From: Sulfuricurvum sp.
GTDB lineage: Bacteria > Campylobacterota > Campylobacteria > Campylobacterales > Sulfurimonadaceae
NCBI GenBank assembly: GCA_030693335.1
Contig: JAUYAU010000004.1
Coordinates: 124,001 to 188,000, forward strand
DNA length: 64,000 nt
Direction of reading: 5' to 3'
The notes under the pieces are model-generated. The model made no database searches, was not told the DNA's origin, and saw only the letters and a program-made list of their open reading frames with translations. A program made the translations under genes and the position numbers. Positions 28,509-37,160 of this stretch are shown piece by piece. Within the stretch, counting starts at the first letter, position 1; every line of letters starts with the position of its first letter.

Positions 28509-29763
28509 CCTCTGTATCAGCGCCATTGCCTCCAATCAAGGTAAAACCATCCTCAGCTCTGCACTCCTCTATTATTTCAGAGATTCCGTTCGACCTTTCA
28601 AAGCGGGGCCTGACTTCATTGATCCTCAATTTCACACAAAAATCTGCGGTACACAGAGTATCAACCTTGATGGATTCATGATGAACCCAAAACAGCTCTC
28701 ATGGCTTTACAGCCACTACAGCGATAAAAAGGTTTCCATACTCGAGGGCGTTATGGGATTTTATGATGGGATGGATCAGCGCAGCAGTGCCTATGATATT
28801 TCCAAACTTTTGAACATTCCAACCCTCTTAGTGCTTGATGGAAGTGGCAGCTATATCACCGTAAGCGCCGTGTTAAAAGGGCTAAAAACCTATAAAAAAG
28901 GAAATACGATCAAAGGGGTCGTGCTCAACCGCATCGCTTCTCAAGGCCATTATGAGCTTATTCAGACACAAATCGAAAAAGATTTTAGTGATATTGCAGT
29001 CGTGGGGTGGATATCCAACAATCTGCTTACCCTAAAAGACACCCATTTGGGGCTTGATTTGGACGATATGGATAAACTCGAAAAAATTTCACAAGAAGTA
29101 TTAACCCATATCGATATCCAAAAAATCAAAGAGATAGGCCTCTGTGAAGTCAAGGAAAATACCCGCTATCCGTTTAAAAAACTCCCAAAAACAAATCAAA
29201 AAATAGCTGTCGTGACGGATGAAAATTTCTCTTTTTTATACCATGACAATCTTCGATTTCTCCAAGAGGTATTTGCTCACGTTCTCATCATCCATCCCTC
29301 AAACGATGAATCTATCCCTGAAGACTGTGACAGTGTCTATCTCTGCGGAGGCTATGTTGAGACGGATAAAGCGTATGCGAAAATAAAGAACAGTACCCAT
29401 TTTAAAAATTCTCTGATACAGCATGCCAAAACCAAAAAAGTCTATGCGGAGTGTGCCGGACTCCTCTACCTCGGCCAGTACGTCGATGAGAAAGAGATGA
29501 GCGGGATTTTGAACGTCTCTTTCACCTTGCAAAAAAGATTTGAACGGTTGGGATACTATTACAACGAAAGCAATATCAAAGGGCACGCGTTTCACTATAC
29601 AAAACCGCGGGATGACACACATGGGTTTGATATCCTTTCTAAAGCCAAAGGGGGAAGCGGCAAGACAGGAAGCTGGCAAAGCAACCATAAAAAAGTGTTC
29701 GGGACCTATTTGCATACCATGTTCAGAAGCAATACCTATTGGGTAAAAAAGAGGTTGCTATGA
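28501..29763 (+). CDS. cbiA: Cobyrinate a,c-diamide synthase
   Basis: CbiA amidates the a and c carboxylates of cobyrinate using glutamine and ATP. The 420-residue protein has an N-terminal P-loop-like domain (ISAIASNQGKTILSSALL), KAGPDFIDPQFH, LEGVMGFYDGM, and a C-terminal glutaminase-type domain with the catalytic Cys in YAECAGLLYLG and His in FGTYLHTMF. It is the earliest biosynthetic step encoded in the cluster, so cobyrinate must come from elsewhere in the genome or from imported precursors. Confidence 0.92.
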   Translation: MLSLCISAIASNQGKTILSSALLYYFRDSVRPFKAGPDFIDPQFHTKICGTQSINLDGFMMNPKQLSWLYSHYSDKKVSILEGVMGFYDGMDQRSSAYDISKLLNIPTLLVLDGSGSYITVSAVLKGLKTYKKGNTIKGVVLNRIASQGHYELIQTQIEKDFSDIAVVGWISNNLLTLKDTHLGLDLDDMDKLEKISQEVLTHIDIQKIKEIGLCEVKENTRYPFKKLPKTNQKIAVVTDENFSFLYHDNLRFLQEVFAHVLIIHPSNDESIPEDCDSVYLCGGYVETDKAYAKIKNSTHFKNSLIQHAKTKKVYAECAGLLYLGQYVDEKEMSGILNVSFTLQKRFERLGYYYNESNIKGHAFHYTKPRDDTHGFDILSKAKGGSGKTGSWQSNHKKVFGTYLHTMFRSNTYWVKKRLL

Positions 29764-29788
29764 ACTTTTGTACTAGCAGGGGTTCTTG

Positions 29789-30592
29789 ATGGGGATCAAA
29801 ACAGCTATCACGCTAGAAGAAGTCTCGCACATAGTCTCTTGCACCCTATTAACCCCAACCGTAAATGGGGTCAGCGACAGTGTTTATCTTACTGATGAAA
29901 GCGTACTCAAACTGTTTGAATCTGCTTCTGCTTCTGCTATTTTAGAAGAAAAAGCTTTACTCCTTCACCTATCTCATCTTCCCGTTACGAAACATATCAG
30001 TGATATTTTTTTCCTCCAAAAAAAGCCTTGTGTCCTGTATGAAAAGCTCAATGGGAAAAGTCTCATCCACGCCGACAATCATCATATCATCCAAATAGCA
30101 GGATTTATGCGCCGTTTGCATCAACAAACTGCCGGTATTGCCTCTACTAACACCCCTTTATTTGAATCTTCACGGCTCCAAGCCCTTATTAGACAAACAC
30201 AGCATGTCCCGTTTCAAGAAATTTTTGATTCCATTGATCTTGAGCTCTCATGTGATGGAGTGATACACGGGGATCTGTTTTTGGATAATGTTCTTTTTGA
30301 TAACGGTGAGCTTAGCGGTGTTTTTGATTTTATCGAAGCATGTGAAGGAGATTTTTTGTTTGATCTGGCCGTCGTTGCGATCTCATGGTGTTTAGATGAG
30401 AAAGGCGATTATTCCAAAGTCGATCTCTTGCTGACCTGCTATAACGCCGACATAAGTGTTGAAAACTTTATCCCTTATATGAAATATGCCCTCCTCTATT
30501 ATTCGACTACCCGCTATCTGAACCATCGGGACTATCAAAGCCTCCTTGTCAAGATCAACTTTTTGAACGCCTACCCTAAAGGTACTATGTGA
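29789..30592 (+). CDS. ThrB2/APH-fold small-molecule kinase; candidate L-threonine kinase
   Basis: I start at ATG 29789, 6 nt after GGGG, giving 267 residues. The aminoglycoside-phosphotransferase fold is clear: the catalytic loop VIHGDLFLDNVLF (Asp162, Asn167), the metal-binding VFDF (Asp180), then ACEGDFLFDLAVVAISWC, closest in style to type II homoserine kinase ThrB2. It is placed between cbiA and bluB in a cluster that has CobD (threonine-phosphate decarboxylase) but no PduX or BluE. I therefore suggest it makes L-threonine O-3-phosphate for the aminopropanol arm. The fold is sure; the substrate is inference. Confidence 0.75.
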   Translation: MGIKTAITLEEVSHIVSCTLLTPTVNGVSDSVYLTDESVLKLFESASASAILEEKALLLHLSHLPVTKHISDIFFLQKKPCVLYEKLNGKSLIHADNHHIIQIAGFMRRLHQQTAGIASTNTPLFESSRLQALIRQTQHVPFQEIFDSIDLELSCDGVIHGDLFLDNVLFDNGELSGVFDFIEACEGDFLFDLAVVAISWCLDEKGDYSKVDLLLTCYNADISVENFIPYMKYALLYYSTTRYLNHRDYQSLLVKINFLNAYPKGTM

Positions 30593-31227
30593 ATTTCACT
30601 CTTCAAGACGCTCAGGCGCTTCAAACCATTCTTTCAGCACGCCGTGATGTCAGAGGCAACCGCTATATCGACAAAGCCATCGAATCTGAAACTTTGGAGG
30701 CGATCTTTCATGCTGCCAATTGTGCCCCATCTGTAGGCTTCTCCCAGCCTTGGGAATTTATCCTTATTAACAATTCAGACCTGCGTGAAAAGGTGTACGC
30801 AGAGTTCGAAAAAGAAAATAAAAAAGCCAAAAAAATCTTTATTGCCGATACGCTTTATCCATCATTAAAACTCGAGGGGATCAAAGAGGCCGCTTACAAC
30901 ATTGCCGTCCTCTATAAAAAGCCTACTAAAGCGATTTTAGGGCAAACTACCCAAAAGAAAGTTGGTGAATACAGTGTCGTGTGCGCCATCCAAAATTTAT
31001 GGTTAATGGCGCGTGCCTATAACATCGGCGTAGGTTGGGTGAGTATCCTAAAACCTAAAAAAATAAAAAAAATCTTGGGAATCTCTTCGCAGTACAAGCT
31101 GATCGCGTACCTTACAATGGGTTACGTCAATGAATTTTTAGATCAACCTGAACTTCAAATCCTTAACTGGGAGATAAAAAAAGAGCTCACCGAAGTGATC
31201 TCAACAAGGAACAATAATGACCATTAA
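30589..31227 (+). CDS. bluB: 5,6-dimethylbenzimidazole synthase BluB
   Basis: BluB uses O2 to cut FMNH2 apart and form dimethylbenzimidazole, the lower ligand of cobalamin. The 212-residue nitroreductase-fold protein has the family marks LSARRDVRGNRYI at the N-terminus and ANCAPSVGFSQPWEFI, followed by YNIGVGWVSIL. The start is GTG, overlapping the kinase stop, with AAAGGT upstream. It shows that this organism makes the aerobic lower ligand itself and does not need the bza pathway here. Confidence 0.9.
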   Translation: MNFTLQDAQALQTILSARRDVRGNRYIDKAIESETLEAIFHAANCAPSVGFSQPWEFILINNSDLREKVYAEFEKENKKAKKIFIADTLYPSLKLEGIKEAAYNIAVLYKKPTKAILGQTTQKKVGEYSVVCAIQNLWLMARAYNIGVGWVSILKPKKIKKILGISSQYKLIAYLTMGYVNEFLDQPELQILNWEIKKELTEVISTRNNNDH

Positions 31228-32281
31228 AACGATTTTAGGAAGCAGTGATCTTCCTGAATATTTACGCGGTAAAAAGGGAGCATTTTTCCTAAGTCTCAGC
31301 AATACCGATACAGCTAAGATTGAGGGAATTACCCAAGCTGGAATTCCGGGGATGATCCATCTGACTCCGACACTCGATGCTGAGTTTCTCTGTACCGGAG
31401 AAGTAAAAAGTCTCAAAAACATCGCTGCTACCCCCAAAGGGGTTCCAACCCCAGGCCTCATCACCCGCGCCGTTCATATGCTTCATCCATTTAGCAGTCT
31501 GGCGCTACTTGATCTTGGATTGGAGGTCAAACCTAAAATAGACTATTTTCCTCTCTATGATTTTGGAGTTACTCCCAGCGGTTCGATCGATACGGGTGCA
31601 AACATTGACGCTGTAGAACTTTTTGAAAAAGGGATGGAGTTCGCGGAAGAATATTTTTGTCGAAATGACTATATTATCCTGGGAGAATCGGTTCCCTCGG
31701 GTACGACTACTGCACTGGCAACCGCTTTGGCTCTGGGATATAATGCCCACGATAAATTCAGCAGCAGTTTTAGCAATGCTCCGACAAATACCAAGCAACG
31801 GGTCGTCGATCAAGCACTCTCGGGATGTGAGGGGGAGGAAGGGCTTTTTGAAAAACTATCACACGTCAGTGATAACATGCTCGTTTTTAATGCCGGGCTT
31901 GTTCTGGGGCTTCAAAAACGCAAAATTACCACAGTACTTGCCGGCGGAACACAAATGGCGGCTTTACTGTTGATCATCAATTCGATCCTTAAACAAACAA
32001 ATCAATCCATCAGCAGCCATAAACTCGCACTCTGTACGACAAAATGGGTCTATGAAGACCCCAATTCGGATATCAAAGGGCTGCTGGAAATGCTTGATTT
32101 CCCAATCAATGCCTATTACGTTGATTTTGATTTTTCACTCACACACCATCCTGCACTAAAACTCTATGATGAAGGGGAAGCAAAAGAAGGAGTCGGTGCA
32201 GGAGGCGCCCTTATGTACGCTTGCCTCAACGGTATTACAAAAGAGCAAATCACACGTAGAGTGGAGAGCTTTTTGCAATGA
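31217..32281 (+). CDS. cobT: NaMN-dependent phosphoribosyltransferase CobT, archaeal/cyanobacterial (UPF0284) type
   Basis: The 354-residue protein attaches the lower-ligand base to ribose phosphate from nicotinate mononucleotide, giving alpha-ribazole phosphate. Recognisable parts are ITQAGIPGMIHLTPTLDAEF, GVPTPGLITRAV, GESVPSGTTTALATALALG, VLAGGTQMAALLL and the C-terminal EGEAKEGVGAGGALMYA. These belong to the UPF0284/TIGR00303 branch and not to the enterobacterial CobT. It overlaps bluB by 11 nt and cobU by 4 nt, matching their consecutive steps. Confidence 0.9.
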   Translation: MTIKTILGSSDLPEYLRGKKGAFFLSLSNTDTAKIEGITQAGIPGMIHLTPTLDAEFLCTGEVKSLKNIAATPKGVPTPGLITRAVHMLHPFSSLALLDLGLEVKPKIDYFPLYDFGVTPSGSIDTGANIDAVELFEKGMEFAEEYFCRNDYIILGESVPSGTTTALATALALGYNAHDKFSSSFSNAPTNTKQRVVDQALSGCEGEEGLFEKLSHVSDNMLVFNAGLVLGLQKRKITTVLAGGTQMAALLLIINSILKQTNQSISSHKLALCTTKWVYEDPNSDIKGLLEMLDFPINAYYVDFDFSLTHHPALKLYDEGEAKEGVGAGGALMYACLNGITKEQITRRVESFLQ

Positions 32282-32769
32282 AAGTACTCTATTTCGGAGG
32301 GCAAAAGTCGGGTAAAAGTTCTCTGGCGGAACGTCATGCCAAAGAACTCTCTACCCATCAGCCCTACTATCTCGCGACATACGATAGCCGTTTCGGCGAC
32401 AGTGAAATGCAAAACCGTATCGATAAACACCGAGACACCCGAAAAGAGGATTTTATAACGATCGAAGAGACCCATAACCTCGCCTCTGTAATCCACCCCA
32501 ATCACACCTACCTGATCGATTGTATCTCCATGTGGCTGCTTAATCACATTGATGACGACGAAGCCATTCTCATCAGCGCCATCGAAGAGCTCGAAAACAT
32601 CGACGCCAACATAGTGTTTGTCCTCAATGACGTTACCTGCGGTGTTATCCCCATCGATGCAATGAGTCGCCGCTACGTCGATTTCAGCGGTCTCATAGGA
32701 CAAAAGCTCGCCTCACTGTGTGATGAAGTCTACGAAGTAAAATTCGGCCTGCGGATTCGCCTCAAATGA
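32278..32769 (+). CDS. cobU: Adenosylcobinamide kinase / guanylyltransferase
   Basis: The bifunctional enzyme phosphorylates adenosylcobinamide and transfers GMP to it. The 163-residue protein has the P-loop FGGQKSGKSS, YLATYDS, the guanylylated-His region NRIDKHRDTR, the Walker B-like TYLIDCISMWL and NDVTCGVIPIDAMSRRYVD, the counterpart of the usual NEVGxGIVP segment. It is slightly shorter than the E. coli protein (181). It overlaps both neighbours by 4 nt. Confidence 0.9.
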   Translation: MKVLYFGGQKSGKSSLAERHAKELSTHQPYYLATYDSRFGDSEMQNRIDKHRDTRKEDFITIEETHNLASVIHPNHTYLIDCISMWLLNHIDDDEAILISAIEELENIDANIVFVLNDVTCGVIPIDAMSRRYVDFSGLIGQKLASLCDEVYEVKFGLRIRLK

Positions 32770-33773
32770 ACCTCTTTGAGCATGGCGGTGATGTGAATAC
32801 GTTTGCCGTACACTGCGGTTGTACACCCGCAGAGGTTATTGACCTCTCCAGCAACATCAACTTTATCACCCCCTTGGTCGATTTTAGTACCGTCACTCTC
32901 AATGCCTATCCTGACTCTAAAAAGCTAACACAAACGTTAGCCGGTTATTATGGCGTTCATACGAATGAGATAGAGCTTTTTAACGGAGGCTCTTCGGCTA
33001 TTTTCTCCCTCATGCGCTTTTTTGATCATACGACCTGCACGATCTACTCACCTGCCTATTTAGAATATAAAAAAGCGGCATTGCTGTCTGGCAAAAAAGT
33101 GACCCTTATCAATCGTTTTAACGATAGTATTCAAAAAGTAGAAGCCAATTCTTTGGTCATCTTCGTCAACCCCTCAACTCCTGATGGACGGTATTATGAT
33201 TTGAATGCACTGATGAGGGAGTGGATGGTAAAAAACTGCACGATACTCATCGACGAATCGTTCTTGGAATTTTGCGGAGGCGAATCGGTAACGAGGTACC
33301 TCCAAACCTATCACAAACTCTATGTTTTAAAATCACAGACCAAGTTTTACGGATGTGCAGGGGTGAGGGTCGGAATCGTCCTCTCATCACACGACAATAT
33401 TCGTGCACTCAAAGAAAAAGAACCTCTGTGGAAAATCTCGGTACTTGATAGCCATTTTCTCATCAGTGCCTTGGCGAATGAGCCGTTTCGTACGCTATCT
33501 AAACAGTTAAATACAGAAGCGAAAACGTATCTGAAAACACTCCTCGACCACTCTCTCCTTTTTAAGGAGGTGTTTGAGAGCGATGCCAACTTTTTCCTCG
33601 TTCGTCTCGCTCACATGAATGCGAAGGAGTTTCAGGAACAACTTATTGCGCATAAAATCATGGTACGTGATTGTTCCAATTTTGATTTTTTGGATGAGCG
33701 GTATGTGCGGATTGCGGTGAAAAGTACTCCTAATCTCAAACGATTCGAGGAGGCGCTGTGTTCTTTGACATAG
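32766..33773 (+). CDS. cobD: Threonine-phosphate decarboxylase (CobD, PLP enzyme)
   Basis: The 335-residue fold-type-I PLP enzyme resembles HisC: LSSNINFITPL at the start, ELFNGGSSAIFSLMRF, FVNPSTPDGRYYD, ILIDESFLEF with the PLP-ring Asp, and the Schiff-base Lys in LKSQTKFYGCAGVRVG. In cobalamin clusters this family makes (R)-1-amino-2-propanol O-2-phosphate for CbiB. Histidinol-phosphate aminotransferase is the alternative, but position directly before cbiB favours CobD. It overlaps cbiB by 16 nt. Confidence 0.86.
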   Translation: MNLFEHGGDVNTFAVHCGCTPAEVIDLSSNINFITPLVDFSTVTLNAYPDSKKLTQTLAGYYGVHTNEIELFNGGSSAIFSLMRFFDHTTCTIYSPAYLEYKKAALLSGKKVTLINRFNDSIQKVEANSLVIFVNPSTPDGRYYDLNALMREWMVKNCTILIDESFLEFCGGESVTRYLQTYHKLYVLKSQTKFYGCAGVRVGIVLSSHDNIRALKEKEPLWKISVLDSHFLISALANEPFRTLSKQLNTEAKTYLKTLLDHSLLFKEVFESDANFFLVRLAHMNAKEFQEQLIAHKIMVRDCSNFDFLDERYVRIAVKSTPNLKRFEEALCSLT

Positions 33774-34621
33774 CCCTCATCGCCTATATCACCGACCGCA
33801 TCTTCGGTGAGTTCACCTTCATCCGTCACCCCGTAGTGATAATGGGGGATATTATCACCGCTTTTCAAAAACGGTTTTACTCTGATACTATCATGCGCGG
33901 GATTTGGCTCGTCTTTTGGCTGTTAGCAGTCGTGTTAGCCCTCGTTTATCCGATCACCCTAATCCAAAATCCGTGGATTTTAGGAGTTATCGCCTCAATG
34001 GGAATCGCAGGTAAAATGCTCTACGATAGCGTCCATAACGTCTTGTCCGATCCTCAATCAATCCGCTATCTCGTCAGTCGTGACACGGAAGATCTCAGCC
34101 CAAGCGAGATCAACAAAGCCGCCATCGAGACCTACGCCGAAAATCTCAGCGACGGGGTGATCGCGCCGCTGTTTTATCTTCTGTTATTTGGGTTAGTCGG
34201 ATTGTTTGTCTACAAAGCGGTCAATACCCTCGATTCGATGGTAGGCTACCGCAACGATCGTTACGAAAAGTTCGGCAAGGTGAGCGCGCGGTTGGACGAT
34301 GTTCTCAATTACATCCCCTCTCGTATTACGGCGATTATCATCTTGGTTCTCTTCGGCAAGTTTCGTCAATTCAAACAAACATGGCGTTACGGCGCGTTAC
34401 ACGAGAGCCCCAATGCGGGGTACCCGATTTCGGCGATGGCAGTGTCACTGAATCTCTCTCTGGGGGGGGCAACCTCCTATTTTGGAACACTCAAAGCAAA
34501 GCCCTATTTCGGGGAGGGACGAACAGAGATTACTGCCGAGGATGTACGTGCCGCGTTATCGCTTCGGCAGCGGCTTGATATATTCCTCATCACCCTTTTA
34601 ACCCTAGGACTCCTCTTATGA
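33758..34621 (+). CDS. cbiB: Adenosylcobinamide-phosphate synthase
   Basis: This inner-membrane enzyme joins cobyric acid with aminopropanol phosphate. The 287-residue protein begins with an IALIAYITDRIFGEF segment followed by HPVVIMGDIITAF, then several spans, DLSPSEINKAAIETYAEN with SDGVIAPLFY, NTLDSMVGYRNDRYEKFG and ARLDDVLNYIPSRI, all family hallmarks, plus ESPNAGYPISAMA. It follows CobD, its substrate supplier, and precedes cobQ. Confidence 0.94.
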   Translation: MFFDIALIAYITDRIFGEFTFIRHPVVIMGDIITAFQKRFYSDTIMRGIWLVFWLLAVVLALVYPITLIQNPWILGVIASMGIAGKMLYDSVHNVLSDPQSIRYLVSRDTEDLSPSEINKAAIETYAENLSDGVIAPLFYLLLFGLVGLFVYKAVNTLDSMVGYRNDRYEKFGKVSARLDDVLNYIPSRITAIIILVLFGKFRQFKQTWRYGALHESPNAGYPISAMAVSLNLSLGGATSYFGTLKAKPYFGEGRTEITAEDVRAALSLRQRLDIFLITLLTLGLLL

Positions 34622-36009
34622 AACCCATCTCCATTTTCGGCACCTCCAGCGATGCGGGCAAATCAACTCTCACGTTTGTCATCGGCAAAATCTTGCAGGA
34701 TCTAGGGTACAGCGTAGCTCCGTTCAAAGCCCAAAACGTCTCCAACAATTCCCATGTCACCGATGATGGAAGCGAGATTGCTATTGCTCAATATTTTCAA
34801 GCGCAAGTGCTGGGAGTTCCAACGAGCTATCACCTCAATCCGGTCCTCCTTAAATCAGGCTCAGGAAACCGTGCCTCTATGATCGTCAAGGGAAAAGTGG
34901 TCGAGGAGAAGGATGTGCGGGAGTATTATCGTGATCTCGATCTTCTCAAACCTGCTGTTGATGAGTGTTTTGAATATCTGCAATCACGGTATGACTGTGT
35001 CGTATGTGAGGGGGCGGGTAGTCCGGTCGAGTTGAATCTCATGGACAAAGACCTCTCCAACATCTACATCGCGACGCGTTTTGAAACCAAAATCATCCTT
35101 GTCGCCGACATCGAGCGTGGAGGGGTTTTCGCCTCTATCTGGGGGGTTTACAATCTCCTCCCCGAAGCGTTACGTGCCAATGTCATCGGTGTCATCGTCA
35201 ATAAATTTCGCGGTGACATGAGCCTCTTTGACGAGGGGGTAAAAATCATCGAGGAGCGGTTTAAGATTCCCGTTCTTGGTGTTCTCCCCTATGGACATCT
35301 GAACCTCGGATTTGAAGACAGCGCATCACTGATGAACTATTCTCAAAACAAAACCGATACCAAGATCACCGTAGGGGTTATCGCCTATCCGACGATGAGC
35401 AACTACAATGACATCGAACCCCTGATCGCCGATGAAGAAGTCATGGTAGAGTTCATCACGGCGAACGTCTCACTCGAATCGTATGACCTCATCATTCTTC
35501 CCGGATCGAAACTCGTCATCCAAGATTTGCGATGGCTTAAAAAAATAGGACTGTACGATAGGCTTCAAAAACATACTAAAGCCATTTACGGTATCTGTGG
35601 GGGATATCAAATGATGTTTCAAAGCATCGATGATCCTTATGCCATCGAGAGCCAGCAGTCTGACAGCGAAGATGCTCTTGGATGGATCGATGATACCATT
35701 GTCCTTGAGAAAGAAAAAAAACTTTCCAAAGGTTCCTACGATCTTTTTAACGACCGCGTAAGCGGATTTGAAATTCGTCACGGCGAAAGCCAAAAAAAGC
35801 AGTTATGGTTTGATGAAAAAGCCGTTCGTGGCTCTTTTGTCCATGCCCTCTTAGAAAATAATTCTTTTCGAACACGATACTTTCAGACCCTGAATTGCAC
35901 TTATATAGGGTATGATTTCCAAAACCGTAAAGATCAGATTTTAAACCAGTTTATCCAAGAATGCCGAGTAAAACTTGATATTGAAAGGATCCTAAATCAT
36001 GTCCTATAA
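34618..36009 (+). CDS. cobQ: Cobyric acid synthase
   Basis: CobQ (CbiP) amidates four side chains of adenosylcobyrinate a,c-diamide. The 463-residue protein has the N-terminal P-loop GTSSDAGKSTL, PFKAQNVSNNSHV, VCEGAGSPVELNL and VADIERGGVFAS, then a class I glutaminase-like domain with the Cys nucleophile in IYGICGGYQMMF and the His in GSFVHALLE. It overlaps cbiB by 4 nt and the Cys-rich gene by 11 nt. Confidence 0.94.
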   Translation: MKPISIFGTSSDAGKSTLTFVIGKILQDLGYSVAPFKAQNVSNNSHVTDDGSEIAIAQYFQAQVLGVPTSYHLNPVLLKSGSGNRASMIVKGKVVEEKDVREYYRDLDLLKPAVDECFEYLQSRYDCVVCEGAGSPVELNLMDKDLSNIYIATRFETKIILVADIERGGVFASIWGVYNLLPEALRANVIGVIVNKFRGDMSLFDEGVKIIEERFKIPVLGVLPYGHLNLGFEDSASLMNYSQNKTDTKITVGVIAYPTMSNYNDIEPLIADEEVMVEFITANVSLESYDLIILPGSKLVIQDLRWLKKIGLYDRLQKHTKAIYGICGGYQMMFQSIDDPYAIESQQSDSEDALGWIDDTIVLEKEKKLSKGSYDLFNDRVSGFEIRHGESQKKQLWFDEKAVRGSFVHALLENNSFRTRYFQTLNCTYIGYDFQNRKDQILNQFIQECRVKLDIERILNHVL

Positions 36010-36439
36010 CCAATGGTTCCAAGAACATGCGGCCAAACACCGCGCCATCATGGACAAACTCACCCACTTAAGCGACCAAGAAATCATTGAATACTTCCGA
36101 TTTGAAAATATGGTGGTACTAGAGCCTACATTTTGTCCTCTCTATGCAGATAATAAAAAATGTCACGATACTCCTGAACTCAACTGTTATTTGTGCGCCT
36201 GCCCCAATTTCAGATTCAACGACAAGGGATTTAAACAAGAAGAGGAAAAAACCCTTTTTAGCACCTGCTCGATCGAAAGTCCAGACGGAGACCGCTACAT
36301 CAGTGAAACCGCTATCCATCAAAATTGTGCGGGATGTCTCGTCCCTCACAGAGAGAGCTACATCAAAAAAGTATTTGACCGTGACTGGCTGAAAATTATG
36401 AACGAGGTACCGTGTGAAACAAGTCATTCTGGGGATTAA
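35999..36439 (+). CDS. Cysteine-rich PF04071/COG2158-type metal-binding protein
   Basis: The 146-residue protein has nine cysteines (46, 55, 63, 66, 68, 90, 110, 113, 139). The arrangement FCPLYADNKKCH, NCYLCACPNF, STC and NCAGCLVPH corresponds to the PF04071 cysteine-rich small domain, where CxxC pairs and a closing PH are conserved; the family is poorly characterised and presumed to bind metal or an Fe-S cluster. A helical N-terminus of about 40 residues precedes it. It overlaps cobQ by 11 nt and cobS by 26 nt, so it is built into the operon. A redox or metal role in late cobalamin synthesis is inference. Confidence 0.75.
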   Translation: MSYNQWFQEHAAKHRAIMDKLTHLSDQEIIEYFRFENMVVLEPTFCPLYADNKKCHDTPELNCYLCACPNFRFNDKGFKQEEEKTLFSTCSIESPDGDRYISETAIHQNCAGCLVPHRESYIKKVFDRDWLKIMNEVPCETSHSGD

Positions 36440-37160
36440 GTTCGCACTGAGCTATTTCACCGTTCTTCCGATCCACTTTGGAGCTAATGACGATCTTTCA
36501 CAGCCCAAAGTTCTATCAAATATGCTTCTTACGCTTCCCTTTATTGGATTGTTGCTCTCTGCTCTCACACTCGGTATCTTTGTTTCTTTTGAATCGTTAG
36601 GATGGCTTGCAGCGATCATAGCGAGCGTACTCTATATGGCTTTATATGGCTTTATCCATACCGAAGCGATCATCGATGTTACTGATGCTGTTTATGCCAA
36701 ACACAGCGGTAAAGACCCCTATGCGATTATCAAAGAGCCTGGCGTCGGAGCGATGGGCGTTTTGTACGGAGTGAGTTTTCTCCTTCTCAAAATCGCCGCC
36801 CTTTCGACGCTGTTGATGTATCATCTGTTTATCCCCTTTATGGCCATAGCCGCTATCAGCCGTATTTCTCTTCTTGTATTGATACGCACATATGAATTTC
36901 GTTCTTCATTTGTTTCTCAACTAAAAGAGAGCCTGTATTTTGTACCTCTGACGGTTCTACTTTTGATTTATGGGGCACTCGCCTGGTGGTTTCTCTCCTG
37001 GCCAGGGTTAGCTCTCTTCGGGCTTGGTATTGTCAGTGCATTACTTCTCTCAACCCTTGCCAAAAAAACACTTGGCTTTATCAATGGGGATGTGCTGGGA
37101 ATGTCTCTGGAGGGGGTTGAATTCATCCTTATTCTTGCGGTATTATTGGCATGCATCTGA
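36414..37160 (+). CDS. cobS: Adenosylcobinamide-GDP ribazoletransferase (cobalamin synthase)
   Basis: CobS joins adenosylcobinamide-GDP with alpha-ribazole phosphate at the inner membrane. The 248-residue polytopic protein starts at a GTG, 6 nt after GAGG. It begins GIKFALSYFTVLPI, and the active-site stretch HTEAIIDVTDAVYA followed by IIKEPGVGAMGVL corresponds to the family's HxDGxxDxxDG...MKDxxxGAxG. The C-terminus FINGDVLGMSLEGVE is also typical. It is overlapped by the Cys-rich gene and by cobC. Confidence 0.93.
   Translation: MKQVILGIKFALSYFTVLPIHFGANDDLSQPKVLSNMLLTLPFIGLLLSALTLGIFVSFESLGWLAAIIASVLYMALYGFIHTEAIIDVTDAVYAKHSGKDPYAIIKEPGVGAMGVLYGVSFLLLKIAALSTLLMYHLFIPFMAIAAISRISLLVLIRTYEFRSSFVSQLKESLYFVPLTVLLLIYGALAWWFLSWPGLALFGLGIVSALLLSTLAKKTLGFINGDVLGMSLEGVEFILILAVLLACI

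Noticed and set aside
32766-33773. Histidinol-phosphate aminotransferase (hisC)
   Set aside because: The fold is shared, but it is enclosed by cobU and cbiB with 4- and 16-nt overlaps and no his genes are nearby.
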